A program made the translations under genes and the position numbers. Shown in pieces: positions 26,738 through 35,958 of a stretch of DNA of 64,000 bases. Within the stretch, counting starts at the first letter, position 1; each line of letters begins with the position of its first letter. The stretch is from assembly GCA_016717705.1 (NCBI GenBank), contig JADKFD010000001.1, positions 186,001 to 250,000 on the forward strand, given 5' to 3'. Origin of the DNA: Rhodanobacteraceae bacterium. GTDB lineage: Bacteria; Pseudomonadota; Gammaproteobacteria; Xanthomonadales; SZUA-5. The notes under the pieces are model-generated. The model searched no databases. It had not been told where the DNA came from and saw only the letters and a program-made list of their open reading frames with translations.

Positions 26738-27434
26738 ATGCCCCTCGCCTTGACGAAATTTCTCGGATCGCTGCTCGCCACGCTGGCCGCGCCCGCGCTG
26801 GTGCCGACCCCGGCATATGCCGGAGCAAGGAACAGAAACGCGCGCTGACCGCGCTGCAGGTGCTCAAGGAGGTGCAATCGACTCCGGACAGCGAAATCCC
26901 GCATCGCTGCTGTCGAAGGCCTACGCCATCGCCGTGATTCCCGAGGTCGTCAAGATCGGCCTGGTCGTCGGTGGACGTCGTGGCAAGGGCTTGATCTCGG
27001 TGCGCCAGGCCGATGGCACCTGGTCGAATCCGGCGTATATCGCCATCACCGGCGGCAGTTTCGGATTCCAGGCTGGCGTGCAATCCGCCGACCTCATCCT
27101 GGTGTTCCGCACGCCGCGCGGCGTCGACAATCTGGTTTCCGGCAAGTTCACGCTCGGTGCCGATGCCTCGGTCGCGGCAGGCCCGGTCGGGCGCCAGGCA
27201 TCGGCAGCCACCGACGGCGAACTCAAGGCGGAAATTCTCACCTATGCGCGGGCTCGCGGCCTGTTCGCCGGCGTGGCGCTGGATGGCTCGGTACTGTCGC
27301 TGGACTACGATGCCATCGAGCGCGTCTATGGCTCCGGCATTTCACCGCGTGCGCTGTTTGAAGGTCGCGTGCGCGGCGCCCCCGGTTTCATCGTCGACTT
27401 CAAGGATCAACTGGAAGAGCAGACTTCGCGCTAG
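26738..27434 (+). pseudogene. SYLF-domain (Ysc84-like, DUF500) lipid-binding protein, two frameshifts
   Basis: Three frames line up in order. From the ATG at 26738 a signal peptide reads MPLALTKFLGSLLATLAAPA. After one missing base near 26822 comes SKEQKRALTALQVLKEVQST. After a second missing base near 26910 the SYLF domain follows: LLSKAYAIAVIPEVVKIGLV, GGSFGFQAGVQSADLILVF, and a C-terminal FEGRVRGAPGFIVDFKDQL. SYLF domains bind phosphoinositides in eukaryotes; bacterial roles are unclear. Both shifts are single-base losses in GG/CC pairs, so the gene may be intact in reality. Confidence 0.85.
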
Positions 27435-27500
27435 CGCGCTGTCATCCGCGGTCCACCTGCGAGCGTTATGCTCGCGAATCGAGTCAATCTGGAGCAGTCC

Positions 27501-27722
27501 ATGGGTAGCATGAGCATCGGCCATTGGGTCATCGTTCTGGTCGTCGTGATGCTGTTGTTCGGCACCAAGCGCCTGCGCAACGTCGGCAGCGACCTGGGCG
27601 CCGCACTGAAAGGCTTCAAGCAGGGCCTGGCCGAAAGCAATGAGCCCGCCAAGCTGGAGGCCGATCCGAAGCCGGCCACCCCGGTGACGGAGGCTGAGAA
27701 AGAGCCGGCACAGAAGAGTTGA
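27501..27722 (+). CDS. tatA: Sec-independent translocase protein TatA
   Basis: 73 residues. One N-terminal helix (MGSMSIGHWVIVLVVVMLLF) is followed by FGTKRLRNVGSDLGAALKGF, the TatA hinge and amphipathic helix, and a charged tail. TatA forms the variable-size pore for folded twin-arginine proteins. It is the first gene of tatABC, with a spacing of 7 bases to tatB. Confidence 0.95.
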   Translation: MGSMSIGHWVIVLVVVMLLFGTKRLRNVGSDLGAALKGFKQGLAESNEPAKLEADPKPATPVTEAEKEPAQKS

Positions 27723-27729
27723 CCCGACT

Positions 27730-28032
27730 GTGTTCGACGTCGGCTTCTCGGAACTGGTGATGATCGCGGTCGTCGCCTTGCTGGTGCTGGGTCCTGAACG
27801 ATTGCCCGGCGCCGCGCGCACCGTGGGTGCGCTGCTGCGCAAGGCGCGACATAGTTTCGAGTCGGTCAAGGCCGAGGTCGAACGCGAGGTCCGCGACGAG
27901 GAATTGAAGCGCGTGCTGAAGAGCATGCCGCAGCCAAGCGATGTGCTGCGCAGCGTGACCGAGCCGCTGGAACGCCAGGCCGGCGAGATCAGTACGTCCA
28001 TCAAGACCGGCGACGATGGCTCCCAGCGCTGA
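27730..28032 (+). CDS. tatB: Sec-independent translocase protein TatB
   Basis: 100 residues from a GTG start. The helix MFDVGFSELVMIAVVALLVL is followed by GPERLPGAARTVGALLRKAR, with the Glu-8 and Pro-22 positions typical of TatB, and a long amphipathic helix. TatB binds substrate signal peptides with TatC. It overlaps tatC by 17 bases. Confidence 0.95.
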   Translation: MFDVGFSELVMIAVVALLVLGPERLPGAARTVGALLRKARHSFESVKAEVEREVRDEELKRVLKSMPQPSDVLRSVTEPLERQAGEISTSIKTGDDGSQR

Positions 28033-28681
28033 CCACGACGAGGGCGGCCAGGGCTTCCTCAGCCACCTGGTGGAGTTGCGCACCCGGTTGCTGCACGCAG
28101 TAGCGGGCTGGCTGCTGCTGGCGCTTGCGCTGATGCCCTTCGGCAACCGCCTCTACAGCCTGCTGGCCGATCCCTTCCGGTCGACGTTGCCGGAAGGCGC
28201 GCAGATGATCGCCATCGATCCGGCCTCGCCTTTCTTCACGCCGCTGAAGCTCAGCTTCTTCGTCGCGCTGATCATTGCCATGCCCTGGGTGATCTACCAG
28301 CTGTGGGCCTTCGTCGCGCCGGGCCTGTACAAGAATGAACAACGCCTGGCGGTGCCGCTGTTGATTTCGAGCACGCTGCTGTTCTATGCCGGCTGCGCAT
28401 TCGCCTATTTCCTGGTGCTGCCGACGGTATTCGGCTTCATGCAGGCGGTCGCACCCGAAGGCGTCGCGGTGATGACCGACATCAGCCGTTACCTCGATTT
28501 CGTGCTGGTGATCTTCCTCGCTTTCGGCGTCACCTTCGAGGTGCCGGTCGCCACCGTGATTCTGGTCGCGCTGGGCTGGGTCAGCATCGAGCAGCTCAAG
28601 GCCTCGCGCTCCTACGTCGTGGTCGCCGCTTTCGTCATTGCCGCGGTGCTCAGCAAAGGCAGCCGACGCATGCGCCTTTGA
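28016..28681 (+). CDS. tatC: Sec-independent translocase protein TatC, 3'-truncated
   Basis: 221 residues where about 250 are expected. The N-terminal cytoplasmic motif FLSHLVELRTRLLHAVAGW, the loop AIDPASPFFTPLKLSFFVAL, and FLAFGVTFEVPVATVILVAL are all present. After VVVAAFVIAAVL the family continues with TPPD and a sixth helix. Here it changes to SKGSRRMRL and stops. No frame downstream restores the missing part, and a repetitive AACCAACAACC tract begins 10 bases later. The truncation removes most of the last two helices, so function is doubtful. A bad contig join at about 28655 is an alternative. Confidence 0.9.
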   Translation: MAPSADHDEGGQGFLSHLVELRTRLLHAVAGWLLLALALMPFGNRLYSLLADPFRSTLPEGAQMIAIDPASPFFTPLKLSFFVALIIAMPWVIYQLWAFVAPGLYKNEQRLAVPLLISSTLLFYAGCAFAYFLVLPTVFGFMQAVAPEGVAVMTDISRYLDFVLVIFLAFGVTFEVPVATVILVALGWVSIEQLKASRSYVVVAAFVIAAVLSKGSRRMRL

Positions 28682-28689
28682 TCTTGCCG

Positions 28690-28722
28690 CCAAGAACCAG
28701 CAACCAACAACCAACAACCGCC
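28690..28722. repeat. low-complexity AACCAACAACC tract
   Basis: Direct AACCAGCAACCAACAACC units between the truncated tatC and the end of the convergent membrane protein gene. Similar tracts lie at 20590 (complement) and, in a related CGGTTTTCGG form, at 31965. Confidence 0.75.
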
Positions 28723-28725
28723 CTG

Positions 28726-29418
28726 TCAGACCGGCGGCGGCGGCGGCTCCTCGCTTGCTACCGGCTCAGCGGGCGCATTCGGCACCAGCTCGACGTCGCC
28801 ATAGATCTCGGCATAGGCCTCGTAGGCCGCACCGAGCAGCACCGGCACCAGCACCAGCAGGCCCAGGCCCAGGGGCAGGATGGCAATGAAGGTCAGCACG
28901 ATGCAGGCGATCCAGAACACGATGACTGCGGGCAGATTGGCGAGCACGCCTTCGAAGCTCGACTTGAGCGCCAGCGGGGCTTCCTGATTGCGGAACAGCA
29001 CCAGCGGCACGGCAAAGTAGGTCAGCGCCATGACCACCACGGCGACCAGCGCGCCGAGCAGCCCACCGATCAGTCCGTTCGGAAGCAATGCACGCAAGAT
29101 CGAGCCCAGCGTCGGCACCAGCGCAACGATCGCCAGGTGCACCAGCCGATCCTGGTCATTGAGCGCGCTCCAGAGATCGTCGAACTGCATCTGGCGGCCC
29201 GTCGCATGACCGCGCAGGCTCTTCAGCATCCCCGCGTACAGAAAGGTGCCAACCACCGGGACGAGGATCGTCCCGAGCCAGGGAATGAAGGCCGCAATTG
29301 CAACCACCACGATGGTGACGAACACCATACCGATCAGCAGCGCGCCGCCCGCCTTGAAACCCGCCCAACCGCCCTGCAGCCAATTGATGCCGGCACCCGG
29401 ATCCACAGTCCTGATCAT
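28726..29418 (-). CDS. BPSS1780-like multi-pass membrane protein
   Basis: 230 residues with about five membrane helices and a short acidic, proline-rich tail. It starts MIRTVDPGAGINWLQGGWAG and includes LIGMVFVTIVVVAIAAFIPW and PLVLFRNQEAPLALKSSFEG, which resemble the BPSS1780/DUF2189-like membrane family. Function unknown. It is convergent with tatC, with the low-complexity tract between them. Confidence 0.72.
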   Translation of the reverse strand: MIRTVDPGAGINWLQGGWAGFKAGGALLIGMVFVTIVVVAIAAFIPWLGTILVPVVGTFLYAGMLKSLRGHATGRQMQFDDLWSALNDQDRLVHLAIVALVPTLGSILRALLPNGLIGGLLGALVAVVVMALTYFAVPLVLFRNQEAPLALKSSFEGVLANLPAVIVFWIACIVLTFIAILPLGLGLLVLVPVLLGAAYEAYAEIYGDVELVPNAPAEPVASEEPPPPPV

Positions 29419-29542
29419 CGCCCTGCCCTCTGCTCATCTTTGGTGCCCAGCATAACGCTGCCGGGGCCGCTGTAGCCCATCGCAATCGACGTGTCGGGAA
29501 TTGGGCCACGCAGTCGCGTGGCCATCCATGAACTGCAGGAGC

Positions 29543-29565
29543 ATCGCGCGCGAGCGCGCTCCTAC
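29543..29565 (-). repeat. GTAG-footed palindrome, family B
   Basis: Reverse orientation copy of GTAGGAGCGCGCTCGCGCGCGA. It lies between two minus-strand genes. Confidence 0.8.
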
Positions 29566-29630
29566 CTGGCTTGCGTGGCATTTCGGCATCGTTGCGGGCG
29601 CGCGGGCGCTGCGCGCGATCCGGTTTCCAC

Positions 29631-31479
29631 CTAGTCGATCGGCGGCAACACGCCCATCACTTCCTCGATGGTGGTCGTGCCGCGCGCCACGTGCATCGCC
29701 GCAGACAGGCGCAGGGGGCGCATGCCCTCCTTGAGCGCGGCCTCGGTGAACTTGGCCAGTTCGATGCCCGGGTGGATCATGCTGCGCAGGGTCGACGAGA
29801 TCTTCAGCATCTCGTAGATACCGGTACGCCCGAGATACCCGGTCTTGCGGCACTCCAGGCAGCCGACCGGCGCTCCAATGCGCTTGGGCACTTCGGCGCG
29901 CCAGGGATGGCACAGCGCCTTCCACTTGATCTCGTCGACCTGGGCGTCGAGGCGCTTGCAGTGCGGGCACAGCGTGCGCACCAGGCGCTGCGCCATGATG
30001 CCCACCAGCGTGCCCTGCAGCAGGTAGTACGGCGCACCCAGATCCATCAGCCGCTGGATCGCGCTCGCGGCGTCGTTGGTGTGCAGGGTCGACAGCACCA
30101 GGTGGCCGGTCAGCGAGGCCTGGATCGCCATCTGCGCGGTTTCCAGGTCGCGGATTTCGCCGACCATGATGATGTCGGGATCCTGGCGCAGCAGCGTGCG
30201 CACGCCCTCGGCAAAGCCCAGATCGATATTGTGCTGCACCTGCATCTGGTTGAATTCGGGCGACACCATCTCGATCGGGTCTTCCACGGTGCAGACATTG
30301 ATCTCCGGGGTCGCCAGCCGCTTCAGCGTCGAGTACAGCGTGGTGGTCTTGCCGGAACCGGTCGGTCCGGTCACCAGCACGATGCCGTTGGGCACCGCGA
30401 TCATCGCCTCCCACAGCTTGCCCTCGCGCTCGGAGAAGCCCAGCTGGGAGAACTCCTTGACCACGATATCGGGGTCGAAGATGCGCATGACCACTTTTTC
30501 GCCAAAAGCGGTCGGCATCGTCGACAGGCGCATCTCGACTTCGCGTCCGGACGGGCTTCTGGCCTTCAACCGGCCGTCCTGCGGCCGCCGCTTTTCCGCC
30601 AGATCCATGCGCCCGAGCACCTTGATGCGTGCGGTCACGCCGATCATCACCGGGGTCGGCAACTCGAAGGTCTTGTGCATGATTCCATCGATGCGGAAGC
30701 GCACGATGGAAATCTCGCGACGCGGTTCCAGATGGATGTCGCTGGCGCGGCTCTCAAAGGCGTATTGCAGCAGCCAGTCGACGATCTGCACGATGTGCTG
30801 GTCGTCGGCACCCAGATTGGCGCTCTTGCCCAGCTCCAGCAGTTGTTCGAAGTTGATGATCTTGCTGCTGATGTCGCGATTGCCGTCCCTGTCCTTCTGG
30901 TCCTTGGCCTTGCGCACGCTGCGCGTGACGCCGTAGAACTCCATCAGGTAGCGCGACACGTCGAGCGGATTGGACACCACGCACTGCACTTCGCGGCGCA
31001 GGATGTTGGCGAGATCGCCGCGCCAGTGGTCCACCATCGGCTCGCTGGTGGCGAACACCACGGTTTCCGGCGTCACCGCCACCGGCAGGATGCGGTAGCG
31101 CTGGGCATAGGCCTGGCCGATGACCTCGGTCACCTCGGCCATCTTGATCTTCATCGGGTCGATCTTGAAATACGGCAGCTGCGCCTGCTCGGCCAGCCAC
31201 TCCGTCAACAACTCCAGGGTCAGCGACTTGTCCGGCTCGCGCGCGTTCTTCGGCTTCAGGTTGGCGATGATCACCAGCGGATGCAGGTCGAGGCGGCCGG
31301 CGCCGGAACGCGCATCCAGCAGCACGCGCTCGCCGTCGGCGCGGCGTCAGCATGCCGTCTTCGGTCAGCGCCGCCACGACCTGCGACAGCACCAGCTTGT
31401 GATTCGCAGTGAAGCGCGGGGCCGCACCGTTCGTCGGAAGTTCTTTGACGACCGCGCGCGGCAACTTGACCGTTGACAT
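29631..31479 (-). CDS. GspE/PilB-family secretion or pilus assembly ATPase, N-terminal frameshift
   Basis: The body holds the T2SS/type IV pilus ATPase signs: Walker A GPTGSGKTTTLYSTL, Walker B DPDIIMVGEIRDLET, the His box TLHTNDAASAIQRL, and a zinc site CPHC ... CLEC before GRTGIYEMLKI. The N-terminal MshEN-like domain begins at ATG 31479 with MSTVKLPRAVVKELPTNGAA. One extra base near 31345 moves ADGERVLLDARSGAGRLDL out of frame; removing it gives a single protein of about 616 residues. No other gsp or pil genes are near, so its partner machine is elsewhere. As sequenced the N-terminal 45 residues are split off. Confidence 0.88.
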
Positions 31480-31603
31480 GTGGTGCGCTCGTACTAGGGC
31501 CAAGCGCGCATCCTACTCCGACAGCGGTCGGTGGCGTGCGTGGCAGCGCACGTATCCGCGCGGTCACTGAGCGTCCAATTCGAACTCGACACGGGAACCA
31601 CTC

Positions 31604-31960
31604 ATGGGCAACAAGATCATCCAGCGCTTCGACGTCGGCGCACGCATGTCGGAAATGAGCATCTACAACAGCATCGTGCATCTCGCCGGCCAGGTCGCGG
31701 GCGACGCCAGTGCCGACATCAGCGGCCAGACGCGTCAGGTGCTGGCGGCCATCGACGCCCTGCTGGAACGTGCCGGCAGCGACAAGACCAAGATCCTGAT
31801 GGCGCAGATCTACCTGTCCGACGTGCGCGATTTCGCCGCGATGAACGCGGTATGGGACAGCTGGGTAGTCGCCGGCCACACCCCGCCGCGCGCCACCGTG
31901 CAGGCGCCGCTGGCCAAGCCGGAGTGGCGCATCGAGATTGTGGTGACGGCGGCGGTGTGA
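31604..31960 (+). CDS. RidA family protein (YjgF/YER057c/UK114)
   Basis: 118 residues of the RidA fold, which deaminates reactive enamines/imines in true RidA. It has VHLAGQVAGDASADISGQTR, a central MAQIYLSDVRDFAAMNAVWD and a C-terminal PPRATVQAPLAKPEWRIEI, including the conserved Arg of the active site. The subgroup (RidA itself or one of Rid2-7) cannot be told from sequence alone. It is divergent from the GspE/PilB gene. Confidence 0.9.
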   Translation: MGNKIIQRFDVGARMSEMSIYNSIVHLAGQVAGDASADISGQTRQVLAAIDALLERAGSDKTKILMAQIYLSDVRDFAAMNAVWDSWVVAGHTPPRATVQAPLAKPEWRIEIVVTAAV

Positions 31961-31964
31961 GGAT

Positions 31965-32000
31965 CGGTTGTCGGTTTTCGGTGTCGGGGTCGGTCGTTGG
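31965..32000. repeat. low-complexity CGGTTTTCGG tract
   Basis: GGTTGTCGGTTTTCGGTGTC followed by GGGGTCGGTCG, between the convergent ridA and pbpC genes. It belongs to the same class of gene-boundary low-complexity tracts as those at 10186 and 28690. Confidence 0.65.
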
Positions 32001-32085
32001 CAGCGAGCGCGCCCTACAGTTGCCGAGGTCTGGAAATTGTGGAGCCGCGCTCGCGCAACGCCAAAACCGCAACCACAAACCCGCT

Positions 32086-34467
32086 TCACCGCTCCAACAC
32101 CACCTCCACCTCGCGCTCGGCGACACGCCCGTGGTCGTCGACCACGCGCAGGCGGTGCCGCCCGGCGCCGGGCGGGGTCCACGCCAGTGCCTGGCCGACG
32201 GCGGTGTCACCCAGATAGCTGCTGCCGGCGAACCAGTACAGCCGGCTGACATCGGCATCGCTGCTGGCTTCCAGATCGATCTGGCTCTGCTCCGGCCGCG
32301 ACACGCGCAGGGCGTAGGCGGTCGCGCGCAGCGGTGAGGTGATCTGCGGCGCGCTGCCCAGCCAATGCTCGGCGCCGGCGCAGTCCGCATCGCGCGGCGG
32401 CTTGCGCCTGGGTATGCCGGCCTGCGCGTATACCGCTGCCAGGTCGCTCGGCCAGAACTCATAGACTTCGGTGCGCACGCTCGCCGGATCGCGCACGCCG
32501 CAGACCGGCTGACCGCTGACGCGATCGACCTGGATGGCGCGGTGGATGCGGCTGACGCGGATCGGCGACACGCCCGGGATGAACCAGGTATCGCCGCGCT
32601 TGGGGCACCAGGTGTTCGGCAGATCGCCGGAAGCGCGGCAGATTTCGACGCGGCGCAGATTCAGCGGCCAGCGCCGCGGCGGGTCGCCCAGGTCCAGGTG
32701 CGCCGCCTGCAGCGCGTCCACGATCGAGAAGAACAGCGGCGCGGCGGCATCCACACCGACCAGCGCCGGATTGCCGCGACCGTCGAAATTGCCGAGCCAG
32801 ACGACCAGCGCATAGGGGCCGACCAGACCCGCGCTCCAGGCATCGCGGAAACCCCAGCTGGTACCGGTCTTCCACGACACCCGCGGTGCATCGGTCTGCG
32901 CCAGAGTCCCGAGGTCCGGTCGCGGGTTCTTCGCCAGCATGTCGCGCACGATGAACGCCGCTTCGGCACTCAGCAGGGAGCGCCCCGAAGCGTTCGGCGT
33001 TGCCTCGATGTAGCGCAGCGGGCGCCAGTCGCCGTCGTTGCCGAGCACGGTGTAGAGCTGCATCAGCTCTTCCATGGTCACTTCGCCGCCGCCGAGCACC
33101 AGCGCCAGGCCGTAGTGTTCCGCACTGGCCAGGCGACTGATGCCGGCGCTGCGCAGGAAGTCGTAGAAGCTCGGCCGATGCAACTGCGCCGCCACCAGCA
33201 CCGCCGGAATATTGCGCGAGCGCACCAGCGCCTCGGTCGCGGTGACCGGGCCGAGGAAGCGACCGTCGAAATTCTCCGGCATGAACGGCCCGAAGGCGCT
33301 GGGCACGTCGCGCAGAACGGTGGCCGGATGCAGCACCCCCTGATCCAGCGCCAACCCGTAGATGAAGGGTTTCAGTGTCGATCCCGGCGAGCGTTTGGCC
33401 AGCGCGCCGTTGACCTGGCCGGCGATGCTGGCGTCGAAATAGTCCGCCGAGCCCACCAGCGCGCGCACGCCCATGTCGCGCGTGTCGACCAGCATCGCCA
33501 CCGCGTTGCTGAGGCCCTTGGCGCGCCAGCGGTCGAGGTGACTGGCGACGCGCTGCTCGACCAGTTGCTGCAGCGGCAGCTCGAGTGTGGTCGTCAGGTG
33601 CGGCTGGGTTTGCGTGCGCCGCCAGCGCTCGGCCAGCACGCGCTCGACAAAATGCGGCGCGGAAAATGGCAGTTGTTGCGGCGCCCGCAGGCGCAGCGGC
33701 AGGGTCATCAGCGCGTCGGCCGCGTCATCGGCGCGACCGGTCAGCCGAAAGCGCTGGTACAGGCGGTCACGCGCGGCGGTCAGCCCGGGGCCGATCGTGC
33801 TGCCGTCGGCATCGGCGGCTGGCCGGCCGCGGCGCGCCGGCGCCTGCGGCAGCACCGCCAGGGTCAACGCCTCGGGCAGCGTCAGCGCGCCAACCGGCTT
33901 GTCGAAATAGATCAGGCTGGCGGCAGCGGCGCCCTCGATGTTGCCGCCATAGGGCGCGAGGTTGAGGTAGGCCTCGAGAATCTCGTCCTTGCTGTAGCGC
34001 GCCTCCAGCAGCAGCGCGTGGCCAATCTGCACCAGCTTGCCGCGCGGCGACCGCGTGTCCAGCCGCCCGAGCAGGCGCGCCAGCTGCATCGTCAGGGTCG
34101 ACCCACCGACGCGCGCATCGCCGCTGACATAGGTGCTCCAGGCGCCGCGCGTGAGGCTGATCGGGTTGAAGCCCGGATGCCAGCGGAACCAGGCGTCCTC
34201 GTGCAGCAGCACCGCATCGACCAGCACCGGCGACATCTCCGCCAGCGGCAGCCACAACCGGTAGCGCTCGTCGCTGGCCAGGGTCAGCCGCAGCAAACGG
34301 CCGTTGCGGTCGTAGACGGCGACCGACTGCGGGGCGTGCGCCGACAGGGGCGGATGCGGCAGCAGGCGCAACGCCACGACGACCATGCCCAGCGCCAGCC
34401 CCAACAACAACATGCGCCGGAGATGGCAGCAGATGCGGGTTCGCGTGGGTTTGACGATGGCGGGCAT
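32086..34467 (-). CDS. pbpC: penicillin-binding protein 1C
   Basis: Class A penicillin-binding protein, 793 residues. One N-terminal anchor (LLLGLALGMVVVALRLLPHP) is followed by the glycosyltransferase domain with LHEDAWFRWHPGF and VGGSTLTMQLARLL. The transpeptidase domain has SPGSTLKPF (SxxK serine near residue 360), a SRN triad in VRSRNIPAVLV and KTGTSWGFRDAW. The C-terminal PbpC domain ends with the Ig-like tail. It polymerises and possibly cross-links peptidoglycan; in E. coli PbpC is non-essential. No alpha-2-macroglobulin gene lies beside it here, unlike in many genomes. Confidence 0.96.
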   Translation of the reverse strand: MPAIVKPTRTRICCHLRRMLLLGLALGMVVVALRLLPHPPLSAHAPQSVAVYDRNGRLLRLTLASDERYRLWLPLAEMSPVLVDAVLLHEDAWFRWHPGFNPISLTRGAWSTYVSGDARVGGSTLTMQLARLLGRLDTRSPRGKLVQIGHALLLEARYSKDEILEAYLNLAPYGGNIEGAAAASLIYFDKPVGALTLPEALTLAVLPQAPARRGRPAADADGSTIGPGLTAARDRLYQRFRLTGRADDAADALMTLPLRLRAPQQLPFSAPHFVERVLAERWRRTQTQPHLTTTLELPLQQLVEQRVASHLDRWRAKGLSNAVAMLVDTRDMGVRALVGSADYFDASIAGQVNGALAKRSPGSTLKPFIYGLALDQGVLHPATVLRDVPSAFGPFMPENFDGRFLGPVTATEALVRSRNIPAVLVAAQLHRPSFYDFLRSAGISRLASAEHYGLALVLGGGEVTMEELMQLYTVLGNDGDWRPLRYIEATPNASGRSLLSAEAAFIVRDMLAKNPRPDLGTLAQTDAPRVSWKTGTSWGFRDAWSAGLVGPYALVVWLGNFDGRGNPALVGVDAAAPLFFSIVDALQAAHLDLGDPPRRWPLNLRRVEICRASGDLPNTWCPKRGDTWFIPGVSPIRVSRIHRAIQVDRVSGQPVCGVRDPASVRTEVYEFWPSDLAAVYAQAGIPRRKPPRDADCAGAEHWLGSAPQITSPLRATAYALRVSRPEQSQIDLEASSDADVSRLYWFAGSSYLGDTAVGQALAWTPPGAGRHRLRVVDDHGRVAEREVEVVLER

Positions 34468-34562
34468 GCTCGGAGACTAGATCGATCGTGCTGTGGGAGG
34501 GGTACTGTTCGCCCTTGGCGGTGCGTTTGTTCGCGGATCGAACTGGCCTTCTCCCGTCCCCG

Positions 34563-34689
34563 CTCACCCTGAGCAAAGCGTCCCAGAGCTTCACCGGGAC
34601 GCGTCGTCGAAGGGCGAGCGGGGCGCGGAGAATGGCGCCCTTCGACGACGCGTCCTGATTAAGCGCCGGACGCTTTGCTCAGGGTGAAC
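34563..34689. repeat. 127-base nested palindrome
   Basis: Two sets of arms are nested. The outer arms, 34563-34583 and 34668-34689, contain CACCCTGAGCAAAGCGTCC and its complement. The inner arms, 34598-34616 and 34636-34654, contain GACGCGTCGTCGAAGGGCG and its complement. A partial relative lies at 44052-44102. It occupies much of the 304-base gap between pbpC and the GDPD gene. Confidence 0.8.
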
Positions 34690-34771
34690 GGATTGAAGAA
34701 ATCTTGACCCAAAAGGCAATTGCTTACTGCGTGTCTTGTGAGAGAAACGCCAGCGTCGCGAATGCGCGGCC

Positions 34772-35746
34772 CTACAAGCTCGGCGGCTTCGCTTCGCTCA
34801 TCAACTCGATGCGATCGGTCAGAATGCCATCGATACCCAGCACACGCAGCGGCGCGACGCGCGCGGGATCGTCGGTCCACACATAGACCTTGCCGCCGCT
34901 GGCGCGGACACGCTCGATGAAGGTGCCTGGCCAGCCCCACAGCAGACGCGACAGCCCGCCGTCCGGCACGGTCAATGACTGACCTGCACAACTGGCCGGC
35001 AATGCGCCGGTCCAGCCGCTGACCAGATAGTCGATCAGACAACGCTTGATCTGACGCGGCTCCGCCAGCGTGCAGCGCGATGCGTTGGCAGCAGGGATGT
35101 CGAGGTAGTGCGCATTGAGCTCGGCAGTCGCCCCCAGACAAACCCGACCGGAAGCCCCGAGGCTGTCGAGCACGCTGGCGATGAGCTGCGTCGTTGCCGG
35201 GCTGCGGTCCTTCTGGTCGACCACAAACCGGCCCTCGGGGAAGGCCTGCAGCACCTCGCGCAAGCTCGGGATCAGGCCGATACCCTGACCACGGAAGGGA
35301 TAGCTCTGACCACCATCGGCCGTGTAGCCATGACCGGCGTCGAGCGAGCGCAGTTGCGCCAGGGTGAGCGAGCGCGTTTCGCCGTGGCCTTCGGTGCGGC
35401 AATCGACGGTCCAGTCGTGCCACACCACCAGTTCGCCGTCGGCGGTCGCGTGCACGTCGATTTCGATCCGCGTCGCGCCGGCAGCGAAGGCGGCACGCAT
35501 CGACGGCAGGGTGTTCTCCAGGTAAGCGTGTCGCGGCGTGTCGATGCGCTCGGCAGTACAGGTGTCGTTGTCGAGACCCTGCCGGTGAAAGGTCTGATGC
35601 ACGCCGCGATGGGCGAGCAGATCGAAATCCGGCACTGGCGGCAGCGCGCGGAACGGCAACTGCGCCAGGTACAGCAGCGCGTAGGCGAGCAGCAGCATCG
35701 CGGCCAGTCGGTACAGTCGTCGCAACCAGCGTTTGGGCTTGGGCAT
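34772..35746 (-). CDS. glycerophosphodiester phosphodiesterase family protein
   Basis: 324 residues with an N-terminal membrane anchor (LAAMLLLAYALLYLAQLPF). The GDPD TIM barrel starts with LLAHRGVHQTFHRQ, and then ENTLPSMRAAFAAGATRIEI, DVHATADGELVVWHD and a C-terminal VYVWTDDPARVAPLRVLGID. The catalytic His pair and metal-binding Glu/Asp are present. It probably breaks down glycerophosphodiesters at the membrane surface. The start at 35746 follows the leader MPKPKRWLRR. Confidence 0.9.
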   Translation of the reverse strand: MPKPKRWLRRLYRLAAMLLLAYALLYLAQLPFRALPPVPDFDLLAHRGVHQTFHRQGLDNDTCTAERIDTPRHAYLENTLPSMRAAFAAGATRIEIDVHATADGELVVWHDWTVDCRTEGHGETRSLTLAQLRSLDAGHGYTADGGQSYPFRGQGIGLIPSLREVLQAFPEGRFVVDQKDRSPATTQLIASVLDSLGASGRVCLGATAELNAHYLDIPAANASRCTLAEPRQIKRCLIDYLVSGWTGALPASCAGQSLTVPDGGLSRLLWGWPGTFIERVRASGGKVYVWTDDPARVAPLRVLGIDGILTDRIELMSEAKPPSL

Positions 35747-35958
35747 CGGTCTCGTCAATTCGGCATCGCCAGGGTCTGGGCAATCTCCGCGCTGAGGCTG
35801 GCAGCCCCTCGGGCTGCCGATCGGGCGACCAGCGGGCGCCAATCGAGTGAATTCGGGGTTTTTGCGGGCGCCCGCCCGCTGGCGCCTGAACCGTGCCTCA
35901 CGGTGCCCCTGCTATCGTCCGCCCATCGATCCGCTGATGTCGCCTGACGACCGCCGCC

